The notes under the pieces were generated by a model, which was not told the origin of the DNA, made no database searches, and was given only the letters and a program-made list of their open reading frames with translations. Below are positions 1 to 54,550 of a stretch of 64,000 bases of DNA, piece after piece; the stretch's first letter is position 1, and each line of letters opens with the position of its first letter. A program made the translations under genes and the position numbers. The stretch is from Conus ventricosus (taxonomy: Eukaryota > Mollusca > Gastropoda > Neogastropoda > Conidae), in the NCBI GenBank assembly GCA_018398815.1, contig CM031609.1, positions 27,483,158-27,547,157 on the forward strand, in the 5' to 3' direction.

Positions 1-395
1 ATTATGTGTTTACAGCAATTTTTATGCACTAAATAACTCTTGAAATTATCTCCAGAAAGCGCGAAATGGCATAGATTTACACTCGGTTTTTAAAAAAATT
101 TTCCCGGGGGAGCATGACCCCGGACCCCCCTAGTTTCAGTGTTTTTTTCCTCCTCCTGTTTTAAGCCCTGAACGCAGATATGTATTTCCATCAGTAAGGA
201 TGAGGAAGGATGCATTTAAAAACTGAACTTTTGGTTGAAAAATGTCGTCTTTATGAAAGAATGATGAATTCTTTTTTTTTTTAACTCTTTCTTGATTATC
301 GTTATGACAGACTGATTTTGAGTTTTAAGTCATCATTGCAACATGACTCTCTTGGAAGAATGCTTTGATTCTGTTATTCCTTGCCATCATTAAAT

Positions 396-1025
396 CAGGG
401 TTCGTACAGTCCTTAAAAGTCCTTAATTTGGTGGGGGGGGGGGGGGGGGGGGGGGGCCTTTTCAAGGCCTTGAAAGTTCTGGTTTTGCCCATAGGTTCTT
501 AAAAAGTGCTTGAATTTTGTCACTGCCAATGATTTTAAATAAAGTCTGTGTAAAATCTTGAGTCTATGGAAAAGAAATCGGAAGTTGAATTAAAAAAAAC
601 AAAAACTATGGAAGATAGGAAGTCCGAGCTGACCGACAATCTGGCCGATAAGTCATCTGCTACAGGTAAAAACACCTGAGTTGCTGACCTTCATGGAGCC
701 TGTGCAGATGGCAGAATGATCTGCCGTCTTAAAATTGAGAAGCCAACATGACGGGAAGTGTTTTTTTAACATTGGTCAGCTGGAAAAAGAAGAATGCAAA
801 GAATGGTTGCAGGCAGATCCAGGTGGAGACAAAAACGAGGCCTTTCGCCCCATATGCTGAAAGCTCCTGGATAGTGAATAATTTCATTTGTGCCAGTGTT
901 TTTCATGATTTTCTATTTTTTTAATCATCCTGATGAAAGTCCTTCAATTTTTTTTAAGTGCTTGAAAAGTCCTTAAAAAAGACCTTGATTTTTTTTTTTT
1001 GGTCAGGAAATCTGTATGAACCCTG
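396..1025. mobile_element. 630-bp cut-and-paste DNA transposon relic
   Basis: The left end begins CAGGGTTCGTACAG and the right end is the inverse of CAGGGTTCATACAG. Both ends are flanked directly by TTAAAT (390-395 and 1026-1031), an exact 6-bp target duplication. Beyond the termini, both ends are rich in CTTGAAAAGTCCTTAA-type subterminal motifs in opposite orientations. The interior near 795-870 reads ECKEWLQADPGGDKNEAF and then a Cys, which resembles the N-terminal zinc-finger part of BED/hAT-like transposases. No long frame remains. The superfamily is not assigned: hAT termini often look like this, but hAT duplications are 8 bp. A poly-G run at 431-456 sits inside. Confidence 0.75.
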
Positions 1026-1065
1026 TTAAATGTACAAGACCTGCTGTTTTCATTTAGTGTATTTA

Positions 1066-1690
1066 GATATCACTGTAGTTCACACATTGATCTGTTCAAA
1101 CCTCACAGTGTCTTTACAGACCCTGTAGTTCACACATTGATCTGTTCAGACCTGACTGTCCATATAGACCTGTAGTTGACACATTGATCTGTTGAGACCT
1201 GACTGTGTCCATACAGACCCTGTAGTTCACACATTGATCTGTTCAAACCTTACAGTGTCTTTACAGACCCTGTAGTTGACACATTGATCTGTTCAGACCT
1301 GACTGTGTCTTTACAGACCTTATAGTTGACACATTGATCTGTTCAGACCTGACTGTGTCCATACAGACCCTGTAGTTCACACATTGATCTGTTCAGACCT
1401 GACTGTGTCCATACAGACCTTGTAGTTCGCACATTGATCTGTTCAGACCTAACTGTGTCCATACAGACCCTGTAGTTTACACATTGATCTGTTCAAACCT
1501 TACAGTGTCTTTACAGACCCTGTAGTTCACACATTGATCTGTTCAGACCTGACTGTGTGTTTACAGACCTTGTAGGTGACACATTGATCTGTTCAGACCT
1601 CACCTTGTCTGTACAGATTCTCTAATTCTCACATTGGTCTGTTCACCCTCAGTTTGTCTGTACAGACTTTGTAGTTAACACATAAGTTAC
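1066..1690 (+). repeat. 50-bp minisatellite
   Basis: About eleven to twelve imperfect tandem copies of a 50-base unit containing GTAGTTCACACATTGATCTG, TTCAGACCTGACTGTG and TCCATACAGACCCT. The first copies are close to identical and the array decays after about 1600. It lies in the intron upstream of exon a. Confidence 0.9.
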
Positions 1691-1904
1691 ATTGGTCTTT
1701 TCAGTCCTCAGTGAGATTGTACCAGACGCTTTAGTTCACACATTGATCTTTTCAACCCTCAGCGTCATTGAACATGACCCAGGAGTTCACATATTGGTCT
1801 GTTGAACCCTCAGTGTGACTGCACTTAGATCCTGGAGTTGGCACATTGGTTTTTTTAGCCCTCTGTGTGAGTGATACATTGGTTTGTATAGCCCTTAGCA
1901 TGAC

Positions 1905-2185
1905 TGAACTAGACCCTGCAGTTCACACTGTACTAGACCCTGGAGTTCACACTTAACTAGACCCTGGAGTTCAGACTATACTAGACCCTGGAGTTCAAAC
2001 TGAACTAGACCCTGGAGTTCACACTGAAGTAGATCCTGTACCAGACCCTGGAGTTTACACTGTACTAGACCCTGGAGTTCACACTGTACTAGACCCTTGA
2101 GTTCACACTGTACTAGACCCTGGAGTTCACACATTGGTTTGTTTAGCCTTCATCGTGACTGTGCTAGACCCTGGAGTCCACACAT
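1905..2185 (+). repeat. 24-bp minisatellite derived from the 50-bp array
   Basis: About ten copies of ACCCTGGAGTTCACACTGTA plus CTAG. The unit shares CAGACCCTGTAGTTCACACA-like sequence with the 50-bp array just upstream. It therefore looks like a shortened secondary amplification of the same ancestral repeat. Confidence 0.85.
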
Positions 2186-2387
2186 TGGTTGGCTCAGCAC
2201 TCGCTCCTTTTCCTCTTAACTTTCCAGTGAACAGTTTTTATGGTGTTAAGTGCCAGGCAGTGGCTCCTGCGTGGTCTTGCATCATATTTTTTACAGTGTT
2301 CTTCTCAAGGATCGGGCGTGATTCCTGTAAACTGTTGGCATTTTCTGCCTGCTCACTCATATAGTCTGCATCACCTGTGTGTGACAG

Positions 2388-44257
<41,870 letters not shown>

Positions 44258-44263
44258 GTGGGT

Positions 44264-44363
44264 NNNNNNNNNNNNNNNNNNNNNNNNNNNNNNNNNNNNN
44301 NNNNNNNNNNNNNNNNNNNNNNNNNNNNNNNNNNNNNNNNNNNNNNNNNNNNNNNNNNNNNNN
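44264..44363. other. Assembly gap, exactly 100 N
   Basis: A run of 100 N, a conventional scaffolding gap of unknown size. Sequence left of it is the end of exon m. Sequence right of it returns to the intron before exon d. Confidence 0.99.
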
Positions 44364-44888
44364 GGGAATGCAGTTGAAGTCAGACTTTGGTTTATTTTCA
44401 CTTCATTTATGAACGCATAGATTAATTTGCTCGGCCTCAGAATCTAGAATATAGACACTATTGTTGAATTATGGAATTTCTTGTTTATTATTTTTCCATG
44501 TTGGAAAATTGATGTGGACACATTTTAGAATCATCTGACCTGGCAAAAAAAAAACATTCCTTTGCTGTAGTTCTGGTTGCAGTGCAAAGGGGGACAGGAA
44601 GAGGCAGACAGAAAAAGCACTGAAAGAAATGTTACTACTAAAGCATGTTTTAATGAAATACTTACCTGTCCAAACAAATGCCTTATTTCCACTTGGCAGG
44701 GAACATCACCATATCATCAGACTAGTTCATACACTCCTCATCACATCTGCTAAACCAGGAGGTTGCAATGTGCAGAGGTTGCCACTGAATAAATGATGAA
44801 GTTAGAAATATGTGAATGTTCGTTCTAGTGTATTGCTCTTTTTGTCTTTTCATTCTTTCAACAATGATATTGATTTCTGTGATAACAG

Positions 44889-45060
44889 AGGTCAGAGCGG
44901 CCAGATGCACATTTCAGCCACAGCAGACCGTAAGTCCTATGGGCATGGGTGCTGTCTGACGGTGTCGGACCAGGACCGCCTGCGTATCTTCATGCACGAG
45001 TTTGTGGTTCGAGCCTTGATTCCTTGGGCAGAGAGGCAAATGAAGATGCTGAGTGATCAG
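44889..45060 (+). CDS. TRAPPC8: TRAPPC8 exon d, second copy
   Basis: Identical to 19926-20097 with the same splice sites; the flanking intron has small indels. The presence of an unbroken exon shows that the second copy is a real allele in its well-read parts. Confidence 0.93.
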
Positions 45061-46432
45061 GTGAGAATGAAAGTCCTAGTTTGCTGTAACTAACTTCAAA
45101 CCTCAAAGAAGAAATCAGAAGGAAGCTTGGAAGAAGACCTAAGGGAAGGAAGAAAGGGATAGAAATAAATAAAATGGCATTGGTTTGTAGACCAACAATG
45201 TGCAAAGCTGCCAGCTCATCACAAAATTTCTGGAATTTTCTTATTTTAGAAATAATTCCTGAAATCCGGAAGTTTGTATATAGATACCCAGAATTTCAGA
45301 CTTTCATGTAAAGATATGGGGTCAGGAGTGTCGCACTTTGAAGAGGTGATAAAGTATTGCAGAATAAAGCCCAAATGATGTTCATGAGTTTCAGTAATTA
45401 TATAATGTGAAAAGCACAGTTTTTCCTTTAGACCCCCCATTCATCAGCTGAAGCAGTAGAGGTTAAAAATGTGTGAAACCAAAGGCCAAACTGTCTCTTC
45501 TTCAGTCCAACCCCAACCCCTTGGTTCCATGATTCCAGAACTCTTGACTCCAGAAGGTTGGTGAGCTATGCTATACATGCATTTCAATGCATATATGACA
45601 TTTACATGAATTGATCAACCAAAGTGCACTCGTACATATTCGTTTACATGGGATGCTGATGCACAGGGAGTAAGGTGTCTGTATGTCATGATTACTGTAC
45701 AGACACAGTTCATACAATTCTGATACACTAGGGGGGGGGAGGGGGGGGGGTGTGCAACGATTACTCTGTAGACACAAGTCCATATGGTTCCGTCAATCCC
45801 AGTTTTAAGGACTTGAAATCAGCACCCAAAATTGTATCTGAAGGATTGCAGAATTGATAAAGAGTGCTTGAAACACTGAACACATAATAGCAACTATAAC
45901 AAGAATAATGGTAATAATAATAAAATAGTAATTGAAAAATAATAATGATAATAATAATAACCTGTTCCTCCACTTGGAAAATGGTCCAGAACGCATGTGT
46001 AGAAAATCTGTACACACTCATGCATTTGAATATTTACACACATGCTGATGCATGTGCTCATTGTGTGAGCGGAATCACTGTCGGTCTTAAGATAGTGCAC
46101 ATACCACATGTCCTGCGGTTAGGTTTTGGCATTTATGTAATTAACATATAAAAACTTGAGAAACAAAATGTAGAAACACTGTCTAAATTGAATTTCATTG
46201 CAAAATGAACAAATAGTAAAAAAGGACCTTTAGTCAGAATTATTTGATCAAAATAAGTTTATAGGCATGTCCCATCACCCCCAAACTCCTCCATCTCCCT
46301 CCACAAGCTGGTGTCTTCAGTACTTTCATAAAGCGCTCAGTTTTTCACCTGACTTGATGGGAAGCTGGCTGAATGTAAAACATTCGATAGAGACCTATCC
46401 CTGCGCACCGACTCCTGACCTTGACCCCGTAG

Positions 46433-46555
46433 TATGATGTGCAGCTGACGTCCAGGAAAGGCATCCATCGCTCCATCTTCAGCGCCACCCGCAAGTGGTT
46501 CGGCAGCAACAAGCCAAGTGGGTCCCATCCCTGCGTCCCAGAACACCACTGTCGT
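46433..46555 (+). CDS. TRAPPC8: TRAPPC8 exon e, second copy (one extra G)
   Basis: Same as 21472-21593 except GGG for GG at 46520-46522, which shifts the frame after NKPSG. Copy 1 has the correct length. Confidence 0.92.
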
Positions 46556-47907
46556 GTGAGTACTGTGAGACCTGGGTGTGCCTTCTGTGCTGTCATGGTG
46601 GCTGGCTTAGAGTTGGCTTCCTGTAGTGATTGCAGTGTTACACTTTTTTTTTCTCTGGAACTGTATTGTGTGGAGTCGTTTGAGCCGGGTGCGCAGGATC
46701 ATTTCTCTCTTCCAGAATATGATTTGGAATGACAACTGATGGATGAATTGGTGTTAAACTTGACATTGAAGAACATGCTATTCATCACTTTCAATTCAAA
46801 GCGAATCTGAATAGTTGTCATTTCATGATCCAAAGGGCTGGATTTTGTGCAGTTTTAGTCTGGTGGTTTGAAATTCATTCTTGAGGGCAAATGCAATGAA
46901 TTACTGTGCATCTAGCTAGTTTGTTTTCATTAGACACATGGGCATCCCCATGTTTATTTCAACCAGAAAGGTAGAGCTTGTTCAGCTGAGTTAATTTTTG
47001 CTGTATGTTCAGTGGTGCTGAAAGCATTAAGTGTGCATGATTCTGGTTCAGGTGTGTGTGTATGTGAGCGTTGTGGTGTGTGTGTATGTGTGTGGGTGCG
47101 TGCGTGGTGTGTGTGGGTGCGCGCATGTGTCTGGAGGGCTGGGAGGGCGGGGGGTGTAAGTAATGGGTGTTTGTTTATGTTTATTTCATTTTGATGAAAT
47201 TCAGACATATCAAAATCAAATGAAGAAAAATATAGGTGTATGAAGAAAAATAGTAAATCTCAACCGAAGTTAATTGAGCATCCACTCCTGCATACACATC
47301 ACACACATCTACATGGACACACACAGACATTAACACGCATGCATGTAAATTTACTTGTAAGTATGTTCATTGTATATTTAACCGTCTTTAGTATGCACTT
47401 ACCTGAGCTTAGTTACGCCGAAAACCTATCGGCAAGGTAAGTAACTCCGTAATCTGAACATGTTACCCAATTTAAAAATTAATTTAAAAGAGAGGAAAGG
47501 AAATAGTGAGATGAAAATAATTTTAAAAATTCCTCTACGAATATATATGTTGCTATATCATAAGTTTGAAGAATATCATATGAGCCATTTAACTCGGGGG
47601 GGGAAAAAAAAATCTCTTCAGAACGTCTTCCGAATCATACCTGGAACATCATCCCAGTCGAAATCTAGGTCACTCTAAGCTTCATACCCAGCACTTTCAC
47701 TAAATCTTATGCCGTAAATCCTACAAATCACAGTATCTTCATCACTAAATCTCGTTATAGAACGGCAGAAATCAAGGTTAGCGATGGCGAAAAACCGTAT
47801 TTCGACCACAAAACTTTAAAAATTCGTAACTCGAGAACTACGGCACGCATCGACTCGCGGTTTTTTGCAAACGGAAGTAAATGGCCACAGGAAGAAGGAA
47901 GTCACAT

Positions 47908-47945
47908 TCTCGCGAGACTTCCTTTTCTACGAGAAATATGGCGGC
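47908..47945 (+). promoter_or_regulatory. CpG-rich promoter-like patch, second copy
   Basis: Repeats TCTCGCGAGA and ATGGCGGC of the first copy. In this copy the ATG at 47938 opens MAAPIVPRVLRALAVAERFG in frame with an upstream ATG at 47881. In copy 1, two indels end that frame early. I do not recognise a protein. Confidence 0.3.
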
Positions 47946-48325
47946 ACCCATTGTTCCACGTGTTTTACGGGCGCTGGCAGTTGCTGAGCGTTTTGGCCGT
48001 GTGATTTCCGGTTGGGGCGCTAGCGGGTTCTCGCCTTCAAGAGGGTTAACATGTGCATGTATTTTTTTCCTGGACAGTTTGTGGTGTGCCAGGTGGTGGT
48101 GTTTTCTTTTTTTTTTCTTTTTCTTTTCCTTTGGTGAGTAGACATTGCAATGTAAACACTAAAGTATCTCTGGCAGTTTTTCCCCCGTATCAGAAAGGGG
48201 CCCCTTTCTCGGCATTGAATGTTTTTCAGTGTTTTGTATTTTTCTTTTTTTTCAAAGCACTGTATGGTCACCCGGCGAAACATTGAAGGTCAAAATACTC
48301 AACCCCCTCTTTTTTTGGACGCCGG

Positions 48326-48468
48326 GTACAAAAAGGACGCTCCGGAACTGCAGCTGCGTCCCCGGGGAACCGGCCTTCCGTTTCCAGATGACGGTTTCCT
48401 AAAACACTTCCCCACCTGCGAAGAAAGACTTCAACAATGACCAGTTTGGGCAACTTTGGGGGGCTTGG
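48326..48468 (+). CDS. TRAPPC8: TRAPPC8 exon f, second copy (corrupted)
   Basis: Recognisable by GACGCTCCGGAACTGCAGCT and AAGAAAGACTTCAACAATGA, but both splice sites and several codons are damaged relative to 23392-23542. It lies at the start of the low-quality stretch. Confidence 0.8.
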
Positions 48469-48639
48469 GAGTGGACGCCAACGTCGCTGCTTCGGGGGCT
48501 GTAAAGGGCCACACAAGACTAGAGTTTTTTTTCAAGAAAACCGATTTTTGCATACATTAGATCATTTCACAAAACATAAATACATGATATGTCTTAATCC
48601 AAATTTTCCAAAAAGGACTGCTGGAAAAAAAAAAAAACG

Positions 48640-49809
48640 ATTGACACACTAAAAAAGAAACAGTTCAGAAGGTATTCATGATTATTTTCAAAATTTTTTT
48701 GGTTTCATTTTTGTGTTTTCCTATGCTGTGTTTTTTGACCCTCCTTCCAAGAAAGTTGAAAAAAACCCGAAATGTATTCCCTTTTGGGCTCGTAGCAGCC
48801 TCCGGCGGAATCGGGTATAGACCGGGGAGTAGTTTCCTTTTTTTCCCAAAGTTCCAAAATCAACCCCCAGGGACCTTTTTCACACCAAGTTTCTTTTCGA
48901 TCTTGCACTTTCCGAAGGAGTCTCCCACTCCTCGTACAAGGCTTTGTATGTGACTCTGTTCCAAAAATTCCCTCCTTCAAAAATTTTTAAACTGTGGTTC
49001 CAGTCTGAGGTGGAGTTGGCCTGGACCCTACTGCCCTGGGCCCCTTCCAGAACTGTTAAAACATACCATTCCGAGCTTCGTCTATTCGCAAAATTTATGC
49101 TTGGTACGGTTTTGAAGATAATCCACATTCTTAAAAGGGGGGACTTTCTGGTTCTGTGGGATTGGGTTTTCATTTTGGAAGCCATAGCTGGCCGAAACCT
49201 TCAGCATCCAAACTTTTGCATTTTTTTGAACTTTTAGCAAGTTGAAAGGGGAAACGGTTAAAAATTTTCCTTTTGCGGGGGCCGGGTCATTTGGCACGGG
49301 GGGAAAAGAAATGGTTGACGTTTAGCCAAGAACCCCACAAAGAAAAACTGCCAACATTTTATATCCCCTGTTCAGATGTGAACCCAAAATTAAGTTTTGT
49401 AGAGACCTCTGGCGGGGATTGGAACACACAACGAGTAACAAACCTTTAGACCCCTCCAAACCTTAAGGACTTCCTCCCCCCATCGGGGGGTCGAAAGAGG
49501 AAACGGTTCTGTGCCGGCTGCACACCGGCCATTCGTATTTTACCTGCTTCCCTTTTTTAAGAGTAAGAAGCTCCGTGGTGCTTCCAGTCATGCGCCCCAA
49601 AATAAAAATGTTCTTTTAAGTTTTGGGGACTTGCACATGTGAGACACAAAAATTTTACAGCGGGGTCCAGAAGACCTGTTTTTAGGGATGTCCCCCGCTG
49701 ATCCTTGATTTTGAAAGAGATTAAAATTTTTCATCTGATTTAAGTTTTACGGGAAAATTTTTAATGCAATTTCTGGTGCGTTTCTAGACGATTCATTTAA
49801 TGCGATGTG

Positions 49810-49844
<35 letters not shown>

Positions 49845-49935
49845 CAATGATGGGATTGTTTTAAGTGGGACAGCCCTGAGTGGCCCTTTTCGGTCGGCTG
49901 GGGTATAAGCAAAATTTTTTCTTTTAAAACTTCAG
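48640..49935 (+). mobile_element. LINE fragment, second copy (corrupted)
   Basis: Aligns with 23700-25060 including the poly-T (49816-49844) and the CGGTCGGCTGGG tail, but with many consensus errors. No usable frame. Confidence 0.85.
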
Positions 49936-50496
49936 TTTTTTTTTAGACCCTTTAATAGAAAATTTAATTTTAGGGAAAGGAGGGTTCTAGACATGTTTTG
50001 ACAGATTTTTACATTATGGTCATGAAAGAACTGACACTTAATTAACATAGCAAAATTTGACACTGGTTCTTTGGGGTTTTCTTTTTTGGGTACCTTTCAA
50101 TGAGTGATATGCCTGTATTGTACCTCTCAGCACTGGAAGTCTGTGATTTAGACCCCAAAACGATTTTAAAAAGGCAAATAAGATTTTCAGTGTGTGGGTC
50201 TTTGGGTGGATTTCGGACCCGTCAAATTATTGCATCTTACAAAAAAGTATCATCCCCATGCCCCCCCAAGGTTGAGGAGAAAAAATAATTTTCTTTGATG
50301 AATACAATGAAAAATTGAACCTGTCCCCTGCATCGGGCATGTTCACTGAACGTCTTAAGAAGCTTTTTGTTTTCAGTTTTTTTTTTTTTTTTTTTTTCCT
50401 TTATTTGATCACGGGTTTTCTTTTCGGTCTTTAGTCACAAGAAAAAAAGGAAAATTTTACTTTCCCCCTTTTTGGGGTGTGTGTGTGTGTGTGCAG

Positions 50497-50592
50497 GGGA
50501 GGGGGGGGATCGTGTTTTTGCAGGAAACCCGTTCAAGGGTATATCCCCATCACTACATGGAGGGCTGTTTCACACCTACCTTACCCCCGCAG
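50497..50592 (+). CDS. TRAPPC8: TRAPPC8 exon g, second copy (corrupted)
   Basis: Follows a short (TG)n and gtgcag; contains GGTATATCCCCATCACTACA TGGAG as in 25677-25780, but eight bases are missing overall and the donor is altered to ggaag. Confidence 0.8.
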
Positions 50593-51370
50593 GGAAGCCA
50601 AAATTCACTGTCGTTTTGTGTGTTCCTCCTCAGGTAAAATTTTTTCCCCACCGCACCCATCCTATCGCGCTTAAACCTGTTGCCATCACCTTTAAATTCC
50701 CTTTTAGGTAAATCTGCATGTAAATCCTTTTAATTAGTATGGTCTTGTTTCTAAGGCTTTTCCCGGAATCAGTGCCGTCCTACACCCTTTTTTTATGTGT
50801 CGGCGTTTTTTATGGGTTTTGATCTGCTCCAGAAGTACTTTTTGAGTAAAGCGACGTGTGCCTATTAAATAAAGCATTAAAACCTTTATTTCCCGATAGG
50901 GGAAAAAAAAACTGGGGAGTGCTACCTGCAAATATAATCATCATTTAGTTTCCTATGTACTGTTGATTTCCTACTACAGTTAAATCCTTGATTCTTGAGG
51001 GGGCAGAGTTGTAGGTATTTGATAATTTTTCCGCAGCATGCAATTTATGGCTTCACAGGGTGGGGTTTTTTTGTCAGGGGGAAAGGGGAAGGGAAGGGGG
51101 AGACTATCAAAGAACACTCGCCGAATAGTCGATGGGTTGGGGGGGGGGGGGTGGATGAGGGCGGGGACAGCTGAGCAGCCCCAATTTTGGTTTTTTTTTT
51201 TTTTTCTTCTTGTTGTTTTTTAGAGGGGGAGGGGAGGCAGGCATGGGTGGGGAAGAACAGAAGGAAAGGTGAGAGGGTGGGGGGTGGGTGCAAGTTCTGT
51301 GGCACATCCTATTCCCATTCCGACCTGTGCCTGTTATTATATAGACAGCTCTGTATTGGTTTATGGCCAG

Positions 51371-51476
51371 AAACCCTCCCTACGCCATGCGTGCCACGTT
51401 GATCAGCACAGAGATCCTGAAACGCCGCACCATGTACAGCGATGCTGCCATGCAGTTCCTCAAGATGATTACAGAG
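51371..51476 (+). CDS. TRAPPC8: TRAPPC8 exon h, second copy
   Basis: Identical to 26618-26723, with the same acceptor and donor. Clean sequence resumes at about 51200. Confidence 0.92.
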
Positions 51477-51781
51477 GTAGGTTCTTCTTCTTCTTCCTCT
51501 CAGCCTAGACTGTGGTGGTGGTGAGTCATAGTGAAACGGTCATTTGGGTCCTGAACAATGCAGTGCAGTCGTGTATAGCACAGAGCTGTGAACAAACATG
51601 CTTTTCTTGTGCTCTGGACGTTGTTGTGAAGGGTCTGCTGGGCTCGTTCAGTGTAAGTAAGTGCTGCATGAGCGAATTTCTCTCTCTTTCTCTCTGTCTC
51701 TCTCTGTGTCTGTCTCATTCATTCAGTCCATTCATTCATTCATTCATTCATTCATTCATTCATTCATTCTCTCTCTCTCTT

Positions 51782-51856
<75 letters not shown>

Positions 51857-51891
51857 CTGTGTCTCATTCAATCAAACCATTCATTCATTCT

Positions 51892-51957
<66 letters not shown>

Positions 51958-52013
51958 GACAGGAATAAACAGGCTTTAAATAAAATGTAAGTCTTGGTTG
52001 AATAAAGTTTATA

Positions 52014-52072
<59 letters not shown>

Positions 52073-52245
52073 GCCTCCCTCCCTCCCTCTCTCTTCATTT
52101 CTCTCTCTTGTCTGTCTGTCTGTGGTTGTTCGCTGCTCTCATTTACTGCCCTGTTTAGTTTTCCTGACGAAAGACCAAGCGAACTCGGACTACACAGTAA
52201 CTCTTTCCAGTTTAGACTCTCTCCTCTCTCTCTCTCTCTCTCTCT

Positions 52246-52290
<45 letters not shown>

Positions 52291-52371
52291 CCAAAGACCC
52301 CCATTTTTTGGTCCTTTCTGATGAGATGCCCCATGACTGACGTGCGACCTCAGGTCTTGGATGTTGAACAG

Positions 52372-52502
52372 GAGGCGGACCTGTCAGTGCCCTGTTCCTG
52401 GAGCAGGCGGCCCACTGCTTCATCTGCATGGGGCTGCCCATGGTCCGCAAGTACGCCTTCCACATGATCCTGGCCGGCCATCGCTTCAACAAGTCGGGGC
52501 AG
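52372..52502 (+). CDS. TRAPPC8: TRAPPC8 exon i, second copy (one base missing)
   Basis: Reads GLPMVRKYAFHMILAGHRF without a break, which copy 1 cannot. It lacks one C near 52385 (CTGTCAG for CTGTCCAG), breaking the N-terminal part. Together the two copies support a 132-base exon. Confidence 0.92.
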
Positions 52503-53067
52503 GTCAGTTCTTTGCTGTTTTTTTTTAAATCTCTTGTGTGTCTGTATAGTGCCCTCTCTATTTGGGGTGTTTTGTTGTTGTTGTTGTTTTTTTTGCTTGC
52601 TGTTCTGCTGCAGTATGTATTTACTCTCTATTCTCTGTCCGTCGGTCTGTCTGTCTGTCTCTCTCACTCGCTTGCTGGCTCTCGCTTTTTTTTCTTTCTC
52701 GGGTCTCCGCTCGCTCTCTCTCTTTGACCTTCCCTTTCTTTGTTCTCCTCTCTCCCACTCCTCTTCCTCTCTTTCTGTCTCTCTGTCTCACTCACTCTTT
52801 CTCTCTCTCCTCCTTTTCTTTCTCTCTTCCCCTCTCTATCCACCTCCCCCCCCCCCTCCTTTTTTTCTTTCTGTTGGTCTCTCTCTCTCTTTCCCTTCCC
52901 ATTTGTCTTTGTCTGTCTGTCTCTTTTTTCTTCTCTCTCTCTCTCCCCTCCTTCCCTTTTTCTCTTCCCTCTCTCTCTCTCTATCACCATTCTTCTTTGT
53001 CACTATCTCTGTATCTGTGTCTGTCCTCTCTCTCTCTCCTCTCTCTCTCTCCTCTCTCTCCTCCTCT

Positions 53068-53112
<45 letters not shown>

Positions 53113-53203
53113 TGCTTTCTCTCAGTTATTCTCTCTCTCTCTCTTCCATGCTATTCTCTCTCTCTCTCTTTCTCTCTCTTTCTCTGTCCCCTCTCTCTTC
53201 TCT

Positions 53204-53273
<70 letters not shown>

Positions 53274-53769
53274 TTCAACCCCAGTTTTCTCTGTATGTTA
53301 CTCATTTTCTTTAATTACTCACATTTTCAACAGCATTATTGCGTTCATTGCTTGACTTTTTTTTGTTCTAGGCAATTTCACTGTGTAAAATTCAGGCTGC
53401 ACTCTGCAGGGGAAGTATGATGCCCATGTACAAGAGCATCACACGTTTGTTTTTGTGTTTCCTATCAACATGGATTTTCCTCGGAAGTTTTTCCAGGGAC
53501 GGCATATTGCTCCTTTTAATTCATGATAAACACCCTGCAAATGAGACCATGGTACAGTGGGGGTATTTTTTGCAAAAGACTAGTCAAAACATCTGTTGCA
53601 GTTTAGTGTAAAGCAGAACGAAAAAATAAAAAGCATGCCCCAAGCCAGATTTGAACCACAGCACTGCGATTCACTCGCTTCCTTGGCTTTGGGTTATTCA
53701 ATAGGCAACCATTGACTTCTTCCATCTCTTCCATAGACAGTTACCACCAAGATTCACCAAAAGAAGTAT

Positions 53770-54550
53770 TCCACCATAGCTTAGACAGTTACACCAAGAT
53801 TCACCAAAGAAGTCTTAAGGACTAGTATTCCACCATAGCAGTCCAAGCACTAGTAGCCCACCATAGCAGACCAAGGACTAGTATTCCACCATAGCAGTCC
53901 AAGGACTAGTAGCCAACCATAGCAGACCAAGGACTAGTAGCCCACCATAGCAGACCAAGGACTAGTAGTCCACCATAGCAGTCCAAGGACTAGTAGCCCA
54001 CCATAGCAGTCCAAGGACTAGTAGCCCACCACAGCAGTCCAAGGACTAGTAGTCCACCATAGCAGTCCAAGGACTAGTAGTCCATCATAGCAGTCCAAGG
54101 ACTAGTAGTCCACCATAGCAGACCAAGGACTAGTAGCCCATCATGGCAGCCCAAGGACTAGTAGCCAACCATAGCAGACCAAGGACTAGTAGCCCATCAT
54201 AACAGTCCAAGAACTAGTAGCCTACCATAGCAGTCCGAGGACTAGTATCCATCATAACAGACCAAGGACTAGTAGCCCATCATAACAGACCAAGGACTAG
54301 TAGCCCATCATAACAGTCCAAGGACTAGTAGTCCATCATAACAGACCAAAGACTAGTAGTCCACCATAACAGTCCAAGGACTATTTCCATCATAGCAGTC
54401 CAAGGACTAGTACCCCCATCATAACAGTCCAAGGACTAGTAGCCCATCATAACAGTCCAAGGACGAGTAGTCCACCAACACAGTCCAAGGACTAGTAGCC
54501 CATCATAACAGTCCAAGGACGAGTAGTCCACCAACGCAGTCCAAGGACTG
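53770..54550 (+). repeat. 28-bp minisatellite, second copy
   Basis: The same array as 28985-29790 with the same order of variant units and only a few single-base differences. Confidence 0.94.

Larger units (their letters stand above)
1..2387 (+). other. Upstream TRAPPC8 intron (partial)
   Basis: No coding exon is seen. It holds a short CCGGGG...CCCCGG hairpin near 103-125, a DNA transposon at 396-1025, a 50-bp minisatellite and a 24-bp minisatellite. Positions 2200-2387 are unremarkable intron leading to the exon a acceptor. Confidence 0.6.
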
